Positions 1 through 12,305 are shown, counted from the first letter of the stretch. The stretch: 64,000 nt of DNA from Fagopyrum homotropicum (GCA_033239125.1 BSWB01000003.1:130810320-130874319), one strand, 5' to 3'. Notes: generated from the sequence alone by a model not told the origin. Translations and numbers: made by a program.

Positions 1-688
1 ACCTTTCCAACATTTGATCGATAAAAGGAAGGGGGAAGTGGTCCTTCCTTGTTGCCACGTTCAGTTTGCGGTAGTCGATGCACATTCGCCACCCTGTAAC
101 TGTCCGTGTGGGGATGAGTTCGTTGTTCTTGTTGGCAACAACGGTAATGCCTCCTTTCTTGGGTACTACTTGTACTGGACTCACCCATTTGCTATCGGAA
201 ATAGGGAAGATGATACCTGCATCAAGTAGCTTAAGGATTTCTTTCTTCACGACCTCTTTCATTGCCGGGTTTAACCGTCTTTGAGGTTGGTGTGAAGGTT
301 TGTAATCCTCTTCCATTAGAATTTTGTGCATACATAGGGAAGGCTTTATTCCTACTAAATCATCAATAGTATAGCCTAATGCTCTTCTATGTTGCTTCAA
401 AACATGCATGAGTTTCTCTAATTCAGTATCATTCAAATTTGCATTGACTATGACCGGATATGTGGAATTAATGCCAAGGAATGCGTACCTTAAATGCGTG
501 GGGAGTGGCTTCAATTCTAATGATGGAGGTACCTTGATTGATGATGAATCGTGGCCTTCGGATGTTGTGGGAGAGGCCTCTAAAGGTGGGGGTACTGCAT
601 CATTAGATTCGAGAGCAGCTGCAGAGACGTTTGGAGAATCCAGAAAATTTCCCTCTGGATCGACCTCCCCTGAAGTAAATCGGTCGAT
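1..688 (-). pseudogene. E1 protease-RT linker and RT N-terminus (partial)
   Basis: On the minus strand this stretch appears open from just after a TAG at 689-691 to the window edge, in the same frame as the upstream protease. The first third is a variable linker. It is followed by the conserved Athila RT entry region: a block with LGYTIDDLVGIKPSLCMHKI, then LLDAGIIFPISDSKWVSPVQ, then the fingers motif MCIDYRKLN and FPLPFIDQMLER at the very edge. The catalytic aspartates lie outside the window. The enzyme would copy element RNA into DNA inside the virus-like particle. It is cut off from gag by upstream stops, so I treat it as a broken polyprotein segment. Confidence 0.85.
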
Positions 689-733
689 CTAAGGTACGAT
701 TTTTCTTTCTGTTGAAAAAAATCGGGTTGCCTC

Positions 734-2596
734 TTAACAGATCGGACGATTTTTCTTAGTCAGGTCGATTTTTCTTTCTGTTGACAAAAATCTGTTTGCC
801 TCCTCACAAATCGGACGATTTGGTTTATGCAGGTCGATTTTCTTCACAGTTTCCGGAGTTAATTCTAGTTCTTCAATTCTTGTTCCTAGTTCTTCCTCCA
901 CATCATTTAATGCCTTCACATCCTCATTGCAATCATGTTCCACTCCTTCCTCCATGATGCTCATACTAAGAACCTTTTGAAGAGGGTCTTTCATCAAGAT
1001 TGAACTTACTACCTCTCTAGACTCTTCTTCATCAAAAATTTCAAAATCATCGTCTTTCAAGGCTGGCTCCTTGATTAAGGAAGAGAGTATGAATTCTATC
1101 TTTTCTTCACCAATATGGAAAGACAGCTGGCCATTCTTGCAATCTACCATGCATCCGGATGTTGCAAGGAATGGTCTCCCAAGAATGATGGGAACCGGAT
1201 AATCTGCAGGGATGTCAAGAACGACAAAATCTATTGGGATGTAAAACTTACCGAGCTTTACCGGAATGTCTTCTAATATCCCCACCGGCTTAGTGGTGGA
1301 ACGATCAGCCATGTAGAGTGTGATCTTCACCGGTCTAGGCTCTCCTAGACCAACTGCTTTGCATAGAGCAAGGGGTATGATACTCACACTCGCTCCAAGG
1401 TCACAAAGTGCATCATAGGTAGCTTCTCCCAAAGTGATGGGTATGCAAAAGGATCCTGGATCACTGAGCTTAGGTGGCATATTCTCCGTCATAGTCTTGA
1501 TGAGTTCGGATGACTCCATACTCATCTTAACTTCTCCTATGTCTTCCAATTTCCTCTTGTTAGAGAGGATCTCCTTGAGGAATTTCCCATAAGCTGGCAT
1601 ACCTAAAATCGCATCCATAAAAGGTATATTAATATGCAGCTTACTCATAAGTTCAGCAAACTTACCAAAATGTTTATCTAGGCGTGCACGCGCTCTAGAT
1701 TGAGGGAAAGGTAGAGGTGGTTTGTAAGCGGGAGGAGGAACATAAACTTCTTCCTTCTCTTTTGCCTCTCCTTCTTTGGTGGTGGTATCGACTACTTTAG
1801 GTTGAGGATCGGTAGTTATTTTGCCACTCCTAGTAGTTATTGCCATAACCCTTCCCTTTGGGTTATCTTCCGTCTTCCCGGGAAGTTTCCCTTGATCTCT
1901 TGGAACTTCTCCGGCCTTGTTGAATACTTGGTTTTCTAAAGCTTTGTGAGCTTTGTCAACCGAAGTTATATAACTCTCTAGCCCTTGTAGCTTGCCTAGG
2001 ATCATCTCTAGCATGGGATCGGGTTTGCTTGATCCGCTTGATTGTCCCTGGCTTGTTAAAGGAGTAGAAGAAGATGGAGGTGTTAGAGCTTTTTCAGCAT
2101 GAGAGTAAGGATTACCTGGATTTTGCTGATTTGACCTCCAATTGTTGTTATTGGAGTTCCTATTGTTGTTGTTCCAATTGGAATTCCGGTTGTTGTTGTT
2201 GTTCCAATTGGAATTCCGGTTATCATTCCTTTGATTGTTGTCTCTCCCCATGTAGTTGGCTTCTTGCTCCTTAGTCTTTTGAAGACTCGTTTTGAGCACT
2301 TCCTTCAACTCTTTGATCTCATTGTTGAGGGAGAATATTTGTGTTTGAGCAACTTGGTTCAACTTGGCTCCCGAATCGCCTTGATTCCGGCTAATTGAGT
2401 CCACCTTCCGGTGGGAATACTTCTCAATCACTTGGGCTTGCTTCTCAATGAAGTCCCAAGCATCATCCTCTCTCATGTCCATGAATGTGCCACAAGTGAG
2501 AGATTGGAGGTTGAATTGTGTTTCCACATCCAATCCTTTGTAGTAGATCTCCAATAATTCCAGCTTGGAAATGCCATGGTGTGGGCAATCCAACAA
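734..2596 (-). pseudogene. E1 gag C-terminus plus aspartic protease
   Basis: This 620-codon open stretch is in frame with the gag piece to its right; only a TAA at 2603-2605, where relatives have Gln, separates them. Residues 1-80 complete the capsid region. Residues 120-160 are a low-complexity Asn/Arg/Trp tract, and no CCHC zinc knuckle is visible. A Lys/Pro-rich linker ends in PPLPFPQSRARARLDKHFGK. The retropepsin-like domain has its catalytic triad as DLGAS at residues 399-403 and the flap/ILGR motif PVPIILGRPFLATSGC near 465. DLGA in place of DTGA or DSGA is usual for the Athila lineage. The last 40 residues come from the palindromic-motif linker, which holds the TAA at 734. The protease would cleave the polyprotein. 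Confidence 0.88.
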
Positions 2597-2602
2597 GAGA
2601 TA

Positions 2603-3490
2603 TTAAAACCTTTCCCAAGATTGAAACAAGCTTTCATTAGGTTTCATAGAAAAAGCATTTATTTTACCTCTCAATTCCGCCGTTTTGGATGGCGGAAAGA
2701 ATTTGGTGAGGAATTCCGAAGACAATTCCTCCCATGTAGCTAGCTTTGCAGCTTGAAGTGTTTGGTACCAAGCTAGAGCCTTGTCCTTCAAAGAAAAGAA
2801 GAACGGTTTGATCTTGTAATTGCTTGTAGTAGCCTTCTTCGGCTTCATAGTCTCCATGAGAATCTCAAAATTCTGCAAGTGTTGGTGTGGAGATTCAGTA
2901 CTTGCTCCGCCATATTGACTTTGGCGAACCATGGTGATGACTTGTGGTGAGAAGCTAAACTCTTGGATGTCTTCAGCTCTGAAATCCACACCTAGGCGGC
3001 GTGGTTGCTGAATTGGGTCCATCCGTTGCCCTAAAGTTCGGGGTCTATCACCGTCATTAGCAACTCTCACGTCCCTAGTTGGAAGGCGAGGAACAACCCG
3101 TGGTTTTGGGGTGTTTCGAATAGGACGAAGTAGTGGATCGATCTCCTCAAGTTCCGGCATGTCCGGATCTATCTCTTCATCATCGGATGAGTCATTTCGA
3201 ATGGATTTAGTTGGCGTCTTGGCTTTCTTCTTCTTCCTGGATTCGTTCAATTCCAACTTCATGTCCAACATCATAGCTCTTAGTTCATCAATTTGAAATT
3301 GATGACTCGTTTCAGCATCTTTTCGTGCTTTCTCACTCAACTGGAGTTGGCGTTGAGCTTCATTCAGTTCAGCCTGGTAGTTTCTCTCGTCGTTCTCAGC
3401 CATTTTTTTTTCCTTCAACTTTCTTCTCAAAGTTCTCTCCAATTTGGGATCGAAAGGAACTAGATCTTTAGTGGATCTAGTCTTTCGCAT
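2603..3490 (-). pseudogene. E1 gag N-terminal part
   Basis: Gag capsid precursor of an Athila element. The frame is open from 3520, but I place the start at the ATG at 3488-3490 (MRKTRSTKDL...), because E2 and E3 align from the equivalent Met. The first 100 residues are charged and look like a coiled coil. An acidic patch follows, then the retrotransposon gag core with SPHQHLQNFEILMETM, IKPFFFSLKDKALAWYQTL and FLTKFFPPSKTAELRGKINA. The piece stops at SWERF followed by TAA, where E3 continues with Gln, so gag is truncated. The PBS and 5' LTR lie directly upstream. Confidence 0.88.
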
Positions 3491-3592
3491 ATACTTAAAG
3501 AACCTACAAAGATCACTCAAGTAGACAAATCAAATCACAAGAGCAAGAGCTCTCAAGCTAGACAACCGAAAACCGAATTTAGTCTAGACCAA

Positions 3593-3611
3593 ATCCCCGG
3601 CAACGGCGCCA
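3593..3611 (-). promoter_or_regulatory. E1 primer-binding site (tRNA-Asp)
   Basis: The minus strand reads TGGCGCCGTTGCCGGGGAT, 19 bases complementary to the 3' end of plant tRNA-Asp including CCA. It lies 6 bases inside the 5' LTR boundary. tRNA-Asp priming is typical of Athila elements. Confidence 0.93.
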
Positions 3612-3617
3612 AAAACT

Positions 3618-5249
3618 TGTTCGCCCAAAAGGTGTGTGCGTCAAAGTCTTAAATTTATATCTAGAACTCAAAGCAAAGCGAACCCGCAGTGTACGGATCG
3701 GCTGTAGTAAGGTAAGAATTCCAGAGTCGAACTCAGGGATTTGGTGAGAATAATTTCGATTTCAATTATCTAGCGAAAAGTGTGAAAAGCTTTTGTGATC
3801 AAATAAGGGTAAAATGATTCCAAGGATTCAAGTATCCGATTTCGGCTTTCGATTCAAGACACTTCTATAGATATAGGACAGAGTTTATATTGCCAAGATT
3901 AAATGTTCAAAGGTAGGATTCGTACGGTGAAGTTCCGAAACCTATATGACTAATCTAAAGGTTCTCTCTATAAGGGTTGTTGAGGCTGCAATATAGAAAG
4001 ATCTAAAGACAAGAATTATGTTCAAACTAACTATCTAAAACTCCAGGATATGACTCTCCAAAGTAAAGGTTAGAAAGCACACTTCGAAACTTAATAAAGG
4101 ATGTTGAGTCTCTTTATTACCCAAATCTTGAAATCTTAATCTATTAAATGTAGAATCAGGTTTGAAGTGTCTTCATACATTCAATTAGAGGGTAAAAAGG
4201 TTAATCAAGGTTGGGATTTAGGCAAGAATTAGTTTTGGTTAAAGATTGATTCAATTAAGGTTCGTCAGAAGAATAAATCGGGCTGTTCATAAGAAAATCG
4301 GCCGATTTACTCAAGAACAGTCCGATTTTCCTGTTGTCGCAAAACTAAAATCTAAACTCTCAGGGTCCTAATGTTTGAATGAGTTCAGTCTATCATCATC
4401 TAAGCCTTAATCATCAACTATTCTCCCCAAAATCACAAGGTTTTTAGCCAACCATTTTCAAAATCGAATCAAATTAAAGATTGAGTGAAATATCGCAAGA
4501 AAACCGAATCTTGAATAAAAATTCAATAACCTTCTATTCTGTAAATAAAACTCGAAACTAATCAATGTATCTCTTGAGTAACTCAAATTCGTGTTAAAAA
4601 ACAACAATCACTTCAATGGATAAAGAAATCTCACAAACAAGAATCAAGATTTGCTTCCCGGCAAAGAGTCTTTCAATCTTCCTCCAAGAATCTCCAAATT
4701 CTCTTAAACGTGTAAAGATTTCCCGCTGCGGCCTCCTCGTTTTCGTTCGTAGGGTTCTCCTTTATAGTTTCTTGCAAATGGGCTGTTTGGCAAAACTCTC
4801 TTCTAGCCCAAAAGAATTGGGCTTTGTGTCGTCTTTTCATTTGGCCGAAAAACAGAAGAAATCGACCCAGTCGATTTATACACAAAACCGTTCGATTTCT
4901 AGAGGAGAAAATCGTCCGATTTATATGCATATTGGCACGATTTTCTTCAACAGAAAGTGCTCTTCTCTTGGCTCGTCTTCTATGCTTCTCCTTTGTAATT
5001 CCTTATCTCTTTATGACCCCTTTTAGACTCCTTTAGCTTCCTTAACATCCTTAGATGCTCCTTGCTCCGCTTTTGCTTCCAATTCCACTCCATTTACCTA
5101 TAATTCATCAAAAACTCGTGTAGAACTCTATTTCCAACAAATGATTGAATAGAACATGAAAGGCACACAAAATCACTCTAAATGCAAGGTAAACTGAGAC
5201 AATCTTCTACAATATGCATGAATATGATGGTACATAATTCATGTCATCA
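3618..5249 (-). repeat. E1 5' LTR
   Basis: The 1632-bp LTR runs on the minus strand from TGATGACATG (right, 5249) to ...GGGCGAACA (left, 3618). The left edge is fixed by the adjoining PBS. The right edge is inferred by analogy with the TGATAAC start of the E5 LTR. A minus-strand TATA box (TATAAAGG) lies at 4759-4766. Palindromic AAATCG..CGATTT motifs sit upstream of it at about 4858-4945 and downstream at about 4275-4335. The conserved tract GCGAACCCGCAGTGTACGGA lies near the left end. Confidence 0.85.
4759..4766 (-). promoter_or_regulatory. E1 LTR TATA box
   Basis: The minus strand reads TATAAAGG. It is the expected U3 promoter element and lies about 90-180 bp downstream of the palindromic motif cluster at 4858-4945. 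Confidence 0.5.
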
Positions 5250-5852
5250 ATAATTGCATCTAAAACACCTTAACTCTCTTGGGTTCGACCCTTACTTACC
5301 CAATAAACTTGTTTTGAGTGCTAAGTCGGGATTTACTTTTGATTGGGTATAGACGACCATAGAAATACCTCTAGTCACAAGACATAGTTTATTATTGATC
5401 AAAGGAAGGAGACGTCATGCGACCTATCGGGCCATTGTACAATATGATCTGTAATGTTTCGTTGAAAGCTTCATAAAAATGCTAGAAAAGGAGATATCTA
5501 ACCTAATGGTTGAAGAGCCTTATTTATAGGGTCCGGCAACAACTTATAAACCTTATATCTCCAAGGATTTTGTCTTCTATTAATATAGAATCAAATCTAC
5601 TCGATCTTATCTCCTATTAAGATAAGATCGGACCGACAATAAGATAGAAACAAAGTAGTAAAGATAAACGTCAAAGCAAATTGATCGAGCGCATGGGCCG
5701 TTGTGCGACCTCTTGGGCCAATAGTGTGGGCTTGGTCCAGAAACGCTCCAAGATCATCTAAAAAACAACATGTTGATCATTTCGGGCCCAAAAAGAAAGA
5801 TTGGAGGCAGACTATCGTATGACCTAGTACTGGTCCAACACTCTTGGATATT
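5250..5852. other. Unassigned spacer between E1 and E2, probable old LTR-element remnant
   Basis: No ORF is supported. The stretch has a TTATTTATAGG block and a perfect hairpin (CGATCTTATCT, 7-base loop, AGATAAGATCG) at 5602-5630. Near the right side are several GCGACC/GGGCC motifs (about 5420-5435, 5690-5720). Before E2 inserted, it was continuous with 25718-25740 and then with the E5 LTR edge. It looks like a fragment of another LTR retrotransposon, but I cannot assign it. Confidence 0.4.
5602..5630. repeat. Perfect 11-bp hairpin
   Basis: CGATCTTATCT and AGATAAGATCG are exact reverse complements around a 7-base loop, inside otherwise unassigned DNA. Function unknown. Confidence 0.7.
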
Positions 5853-7517
5853 TGTTCGCCCTAAAACGTGTGTATAATCAAGTCTTAAATTTATAAAACT
5901 AGAATAAAAGCAAGCGAACCCGTAGTGTACGGATCAGTGTAGATTAGCAAATATTCCAGAGTATCGATCACAGGGAGTTGGTGAAACAAATCAGTTTCAA
6001 GTAATCAAGCAAGTAAAGTGTAAAGCTTTGCAAATATTGGGGAAAACAACTTTAAAGATCTAGGTATCCAATTGTGGCAATCGGTTCAAAATATACTATA
6101 TATATAAGGACAGAGTTGAGAATTGCAAAGGTATGCTAAAGCAAGGTAATGTACGGTGAAGTTCCAAAACCTTATATGTCTAACCAAAAGATATCTCTAT
6201 AAAGGTTGTTGAGACTGCAGTATAGAAAGGATCTAAGGACTAGAATTGATCTCAAATACTCAAACTTGCAACCCAAGGATCAAGATAAACTCAAACGGTT
6301 AAGGTTGTGACACTCGAACCCGAAATAGAGGATGTTGAGTCTCACTACTACCTAGAAAAGGCAAGCCAAGACTAAGTTAAAGCAAATCTTTAACTTTGGA
6401 TTAAAGTAAAAGCAAGGTTCGTAAACTGAGGTAAATCACGGGTAGATCTTGAGAATCACGGCCGTGAAAACGTAAGAACAGGCCGTGATTTAGGTTCGTC
6501 GACAATATTTCTCTAACTTTCAGGGTCCAATCAAATTACGATCGATCTATGATTATCTAAGCGACAACTATCAACCCTTCACCTTAGAATTGCTAAAGGG
6601 TTTTAGCCAATGACCATTGTCATGATATCAATATTCAAATTAAAGAGAATGAAAGATGAAAACCCTAGAATACTCAATAAAACTTCAAAACCGATTCTCA
6701 AATCCGAAACACAAGAAACAATGTTTAATGGATTCAGAATATATAACACAAAACCTCACAATGATCTAAGGTAAGTATGAAGAACAGGTTGTCAATCCGT
6801 CTTCAATATCAAAACTTGAGAAAAGGCTAAACCTTTGCGTTTCCGCAACCTTCGGCGATCTCAAATCAACCCTAGGCGAAGTTCTTGTGGAAAGTACGTG
6901 GTGTCTATGCGAGCTTCAAGCGGAATCCCTCAAAACTCTCTTTTCCAGCCTTTATATAAGACAGGAAATAATTGCCGTCCAGGCCCATTACGTGAATGAC
7001 GTGGCAAATAATTGTACGTCAAAAGATCGCCTAAATCACGGTCTCAAGGCTTTCCACGACCGTGGTTTAGAGCGTGGAAAAGGATCACGGTGTCTTGTGA
7101 CTTCCACGACCGTATTTTAGACCGTGTAACCTACTGGAGTGCTCCACGCTCATGATGCCAAGATCCACGGCCGTGGTATACAGCGTGGACTTCTCTACGG
7201 CCGTAATTCAGGGCGTGGAAGTGTATATTGCTTGTAGTTCCCTTTGTGTCGTGACATTCTTCATCCTAGCTCCTTCCTTAGCTTCCTTGATGTGTCTCAT
7301 AATCCTCGAACAAGATCGATTACTCCCTTTTCTCTCTCAATTTCTCCGATTTAGCTCCTATTCACCTATAATCAACACAAAGCTAGTGTAGACCTCCATA
7401 TTGAGAAAATAGATGAACAAGCTAGCATTTGCTTCTGAACTTTATCCATGTACACAATAATGAGGGAAAAAGAAACCAAAATAAGTGTCTAGAATATTGC
7501 AATATTTCATGCTAACA
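5853..7517 (-). repeat. E2 3' LTR
   Basis: This 1665-bp LTR starts on the minus strand with TGTTAGCATGAAATATTG (right) and ends with ...GGGCGAACA (left). Element interior lies to its right and the ATATT duplication to its left. The tract GCGAACCC(G)AGTGTACGGATC lies near 5915. Clusters of CCACGGCCGTGG-like motifs occur at about 7030-7220, with a second site near 6430-6490. Confidence 0.93.
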
Positions 7518-7600
7518 AAATTCCTCATACTTGTCACTTGCTTGTCCTCAAGCAAGGGTTTTAAAAGCTTAGAATACAAGTTAGAATGAAATATGCATGC
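7518..7600 (-). other. E2 polypurine-tract region and conserved hairpin
   Basis: On the minus strand this is the end of the interior, just upstream of the 3' LTR, where a polypurine tract is expected; GTATGAGGAATTT is the nearest match. The palindrome CTTGCTTG-TCCT-CAAGCAAG at 7537-7556 forms a perfect 8-bp stem and is found at the same place in E3 and E5. The stretch ends at the target duplication of the solo LTR. Confidence 0.6.
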
Positions 7601-8702
7601 TGTAACGCCCCGGATTGTGAAACCCGAAACGTCACTAGGATATGAACCACACAGTGGGCTCACTAGATTTAGCCTGACAACAACTTCACTATCGGACCTT
7701 CCAACAAGAGCACGACAAAACAATAAAACATAACTGACCTTTAATTGTAAAATAGTCGTAATAATTTGCACTTTTAAAACATGCCAGGAGATAAAAATAA
7801 AGACCGGTACAGCCTTACAGATTTAAACTTAAGACCAAGAGTACAACCACCTTCCCAAATCCTAAGGCACACGCGGGTCCGGCTGATCCCCAACTCCAAG
7901 AAGTTCCTTCGAAACATACCTAAAATATGAAGTTATCCTAAAATACAGCAACATATAAAACCATTAGCTAGCGTCCCAAAGTCAGAGCCAAAGCTCAAGA
8001 ATCAGATCAAATATGTACGCATCTTAAGAGGAACGTCAAAACAAAATACTATAAAAGTACACTCAAGTTCACCTCCTAAATCTGTCACAATAAAACCAAA
8101 CCAACGAGGAATGTAATGGTCACGGTTCATCAAATCAAACTATATAAGTTCCTTACATTAGCATACTATATAGAACCACCAAAATTACCACCAACAATCT
8201 AAGCACAACAAACGATAAACAAGAGTATGGACACCAATCCGTTGAACTTGTAAGCACGTTAGTTATATAGAAGTAGCAAACAATCACATTTCATAAATAA
8301 ATAATCTAGTGTGTAAAAGTCATGATAATGCCCAAAATGAATATGATTATGATGTCGTGCAGATAATGCAATGCAATGCAATGAATATGTCATCTCAACT
8401 CTCCACTCACAACTCTCGGCAACGCAGGGTAACGCAATGCTCTCTCAAGTCCACATGTGCCCCTCCAGCGTACCAATGGTTACGAAGATCTGTAATCACG
8501 TCTCCCATTTTATATATCCACCTTCTTTCCCCGGCTCGGTCTCTACTAGAGCACCGTCCAAAACATGTATGCAGGTTTTATATATGGAAGGGGTTCCCAC
8601 CACGTCGCACGGTCATACCCGGGACATCACTCCCTCATCAAGGTCACCGTGCCTATGACCGTACCGGTGGTTACCATTTGTAAAATACTTAAATGTCATA
8701 AC

Positions 8703-8750
<48 letters not shown>

Positions 8751-11055
8751 ATATAGGTACAAAAGCCTCTAAAATCTTTAAAATAAGAAAGACCAATTAT
8801 ACTCACGTACCACACACTCCAACATATAGCACGGATTTCTTTACATCATTCATTAATCCAAACTCAACACATTCTCTTGTCATCTATAGAGTCAACCAAT
8901 CAAACATTTTATTCACATCATACAACACATTAATCTACTCAACTACTCGTCCAAACTCATAACACCAATACACTCTCAGCCCAAAGCATCTGCCTATTAT
9001 ACACAAATTTCATGAGCATACTTACCATAAACCTAACTCAAACCAAAAAGTAAACTTTTAGTCACCTCACCTTAGAAGACCCTTCACATCACTTTTTACC
9101 TAGGATACCCCAACTAACAACAATCTCTAACAATGGAGGATATATCGTAAACATGCAAAATTACTTCAATTCTCACCACTATCAAGATAACTATTTAACC
9201 AAGAAACTTATCCCAATCTTCAACATATCATGTATCCCTCAATCACGTGCACCCTCAACTAATATCATTCTCCAAAACCGTCATCGTATCCTATCTCCCA
9301 TAAACACATCCTTGGGTGTCATCGCCTATACTATCCTTATGTAAAAATATATAAATACTCATATAAAACACACCTCACACTCTCATGATATCTGTAACAC
9401 TTTCCATACATTCTTAACACTTTTCCTAGGCAACAACGTCATAATACCCACTTACTCTAAACACTCAAGATACAACGACTAAAACAATTTAGTGAAAACC
9501 CTTTATAACATAAATCATATAAGTATAATTTTTTTTTAAAAATATGTTCTACTCACAATCAACAACAAATCTAATCTGAAACAGGACGACAACTAAGTAA
9601 GTCAGTACGACTTACCTCAAAAAGACGATTCTTAATGTCATCATATATATCCAAACTTAGTCACCAACATTCGAGTACCTAATATCAATATATCATATAT
9701 ATAATCATCAATCAACTTCATCCAATGCAATCAATCTACAAACAAATCCTAAGAACAGAATCCGATTGAGGTATAAGATCACTTACAAATCGGAGGTTAG
9801 AATAAAGGTCAATGTTGCGTATCAATGTCAAATCGAGTCTCACTTCATATCCAAGTGTTCATCCAAGGTGCGGGAAACCTAAACAAACCAACTACACAAG
9901 TTTTAGCTCCATTTACTAAAACTCGGGCCATAAAGTATACTCATCAAAATATAGGTCATTTCCCGTAATTATAATCTTGTAATTATTCAACTCAAGCATT
10001 TGGTGAACTTCTAAAAGTCCGGGTCAAATCTGCAAATATAATTTTGGGCCATTTATGTAAATAACTAGTCTGGGGCATATTCGCAAATTCCAAAAGTTTG
10101 GGTCATAAACGCAAATATAAAGTATTGGGCAAAAAATGTAATTATACCTAAAGGTTGAGTCAACTCGTGAGTTGACCCGTCTGACTCGACCCAACCCGGT
10201 GATTTGACTCACTAAGTTCCAGATCTGAACCAGGTCGTCTTCCTCACAGCTTCGTGGCGGTGGTTCCGTTTTGCGGTGGCTACAAGCGGCTTCTGGTGGT
10301 GGATACGACACTGTACAGGCTTCCGGCGAGACTTGAACAGGCGGCAGCAGTTCCGGTGACTTTCGTTCGGGTTTAGCGGGGCTTCGACGTGGCTACAAGT
10401 TCGCAACCCCGGTCCAGGGTGAAGAGAGAAAAGATTAGGGCTTAGATCTGGTTTGGCAAGTAGATGACTCGAGTCGGCGGTGCCAGTCCGGACGAAGCGA
10501 CCTATTTGGGGCTCAGTGGTGGCGTGGATCCGTTATAGCGTGGAGTGGTGGCTACCGGTTTGCACTCTAGTCCAAGAAAGAGGAGAACCATGACTTGGTT
10601 GCGGATTTCGGATCTGGGCGGAGTCAGCGGCATCGGTCTGGTGGAGCCTCCCTCGGCGGCATCAACCCTAGGTAGCCTCGAGTAGGCAGAACCGTTCTTC
10701 CTGAGGCGGCGGCGATAGTTGTTCCAGTCCGGCTCGGTTCGACAATGGGCGGCGGGGGCAACACTACTTGTGGTTTCAGCGGTGGAAACAAGGAGTCAGA
10801 GATGGGTGTCCTAAACTCGACTGTGAAGGTTCTTTGGTGATGTACAGTGAGTCCGGGAGATCAAGTGAGGAAGGAAATTAGGGTTTTGGCGGACGATAGA
10901 GTAGGGAACCCACGAAAATTCTAAAATGCCGTAAATCAACTCCGTATCATGATCTCCCAAAAATTACATATTAAATCATGATTAATTTATCAATAAATAA
11001 CTCACTTGTGTTAATCCAAATCGATTAGGATAATTTCCGAAATCCGGGTATTACA
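7601..11055 (-). mobile_element. Solo LTR of a large-LTR retrotransposon nested in E2
   Basis: The 3455-bp insertion has TG..CA ends and a perfect 5-bp target duplication CATGC (7596-7600 and 11056-11060). Removing it makes E2 collinear with E3. On the minus strand it begins TGTAATACCCGGATTTCGG and ends ...CAATCCGGGGCGTTACA, the kind of ends seen in Tekay/Del-type Ty3 LTRs; that lineage call is inference. It has no PBS, protease or RT, hence a solo LTR. It holds a (TA)n tract and a GC-rich block (about 10150-10900) near its 5' side. The small ORFs here are not supported as genes. Confidence 0.85.
8706..8747. repeat. (TA)n microsatellite
   Basis: About 21 uninterrupted TA units inside the nested solo LTR. 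The apparent YIYIYI ORF over it is an artefact of the repeat. Confidence 0.95.
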
Positions 11056-11556
11056 CATGCAAACTCAAAACAAAATCATCATTTAGGTAAATGTGCTTCT
11101 AGTCAATAGATCATCCTCAAACCTTGCTTTATTCATCTTTGAAAATGCTCACATGCATAAACCAAAAAATGTAAAGTAAAGAAACATCATAGATTGCTTA
11201 AACTTCAAGATAAACATCATAACCTTCAAGTATTGTCAAAATCAAGCATGTGAAACTTCAATTTAGATCACCAAGACAAATAATATTCTTTTGATCTTAA
11301 GAACTTTCAAGTAAGGTCTAGAATGCGGAAGGGAGGTAAACTTATAAGGGATGTGGTGCATGAATCCGGGAAAATGAATAACCCAACTCTTTTTCTTTTT
11401 ACTTTGAATTGCAACACCAACAACTTAGAGCTTTGCTCTCCTTTTTTTCACATTATTTTTCGACTTTACTTTTGGAAAGATGGACAGAGGTGCACAAAAA
11501 GCAAAGCCTAGGAGATCGGCGTTTCTTAATTTCGAGATGCCTCAAACCCTTAATGC
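11056..11556 (-). other. E2 ORF3-to-LTR noncoding block, left part
   Basis: Interior of E2 between the nested solo LTR and the nested CACTA element. It contains the block starting GGACAGAGGTGCACA at about 11480, which is conserved in E3 (about 44742) and E5 (about 29508). No coding region is supported. The CACTA insertion at 11557 splits this conserved block. Confidence 0.7.
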
Positions 11557-11887
11557 CATTAGTACAAAACCCCCTCCTAGACCTCGCTTATGTTGGAGCG
11601 GTTTATAAGAACCGTGGTCAAGGGTATTTTCGGACCACGGTTATACGTATAACCGTAGACAATTGATTTATATTTTTTTAAAAAAAAAATTTGGACCCCG
11701 GTTATTTAAAATAACCGGGTTATAATATGAATTTTTGCGCAATACCACGGTTATCAATAAAAACCGGGGTGATACAACATTCTTGGACCCCGGTTATTTA
11801 ATAACCGTGGTATTTTATAAAAGCTCCCTCTATCAAAACTCGTCGTTTTGAAAAGAAAAACGAAAACCCTAGCCGACACGATGTAGT

Positions 11888-12030
11888 CGACCACATCCTC
11901 CAACCTAATCGATCGACCACATCCTCCAACCTAATCGATCGACCACATCCTCAAAAATTTCGAATACATCCGCGGCGTTGCGATCCCCAGGATCTCGCTC
12001 GATCGATCGACCACATCCTCCAGAACGGCG
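11888..12030. repeat. Short tandem repeat in the CACTA element
   Basis: The unit GATCGACCACATCCTCCAAC recurs in tandem and then in degenerate spaced form (about 11888-12030), just inside the left subterminal repeats. Function unknown. Confidence 0.6.
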
Positions 12031-12305
12031 TTCCTCAACCCCACTCCAGAACGGCGTAAGTAAAAGTGAGAAAATGAATCAAAATCACATCGTCGCAGTT
12101 GAAGGGCAAATAGACTGAGAAGAAAGCTCAGCGAAGTCAATGGCGCTGCTCAAACCCATCTTTCCGGCATCCATGACCATGGTAATTTCACTCTTCAGGT
12201 TCTTCAACCTAATTCTCTACTTTTCTTCCTCTTTTCCTATTCATCTCTTGTTTCTTCTCTTGATTTCAATTTTTAATTGTTTTTTGTTTTGTTCTCTGTT
12301 GTTAG

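Larger units (their letters stand above)
1..5249 (-). mobile_element. E1: partial Athila-type Ty3/gypsy retrotransposon (5' part)
   Basis: Read on the minus strand from right to left the order is 5' LTR, tRNA-Asp primer-binding site, gag, protease, linker, start of reverse transcriptase. The window edge cuts it within RT, so integrase, ORF3 and the 3' LTR lie outside. Its LTR and linker carry a palindromic AAATCG..CGATTT motif unlike that of the other elements here, which marks it as a separate subfamily. Gag-protease-RT is one reading frame with at least three stops (2603, 734, 689), so it is a dead copy. No target duplication can be checked because the left end is missing. Confidence 0.93.

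Noticed and set aside
3593..3611. A tRNA-Asp gene
   Set aside because: Only the 3'-terminal 19 bases match; there is no cloverleaf. It is a primer-binding site.
10212..10900. GC-rich stretch as a host exon or CpG-island promoter
   Set aside because: It lies inside the solo LTR and has no conserved protein; short ORFs there lack support.
7601..11055. A DNA transposon with imperfect inverted ends TGTAAYRCCC
   Set aside because: The 5-bp duplication, TG..CA ends and lack of transposase fit a solo LTR better; TGTAA starts are common in large LTRs.
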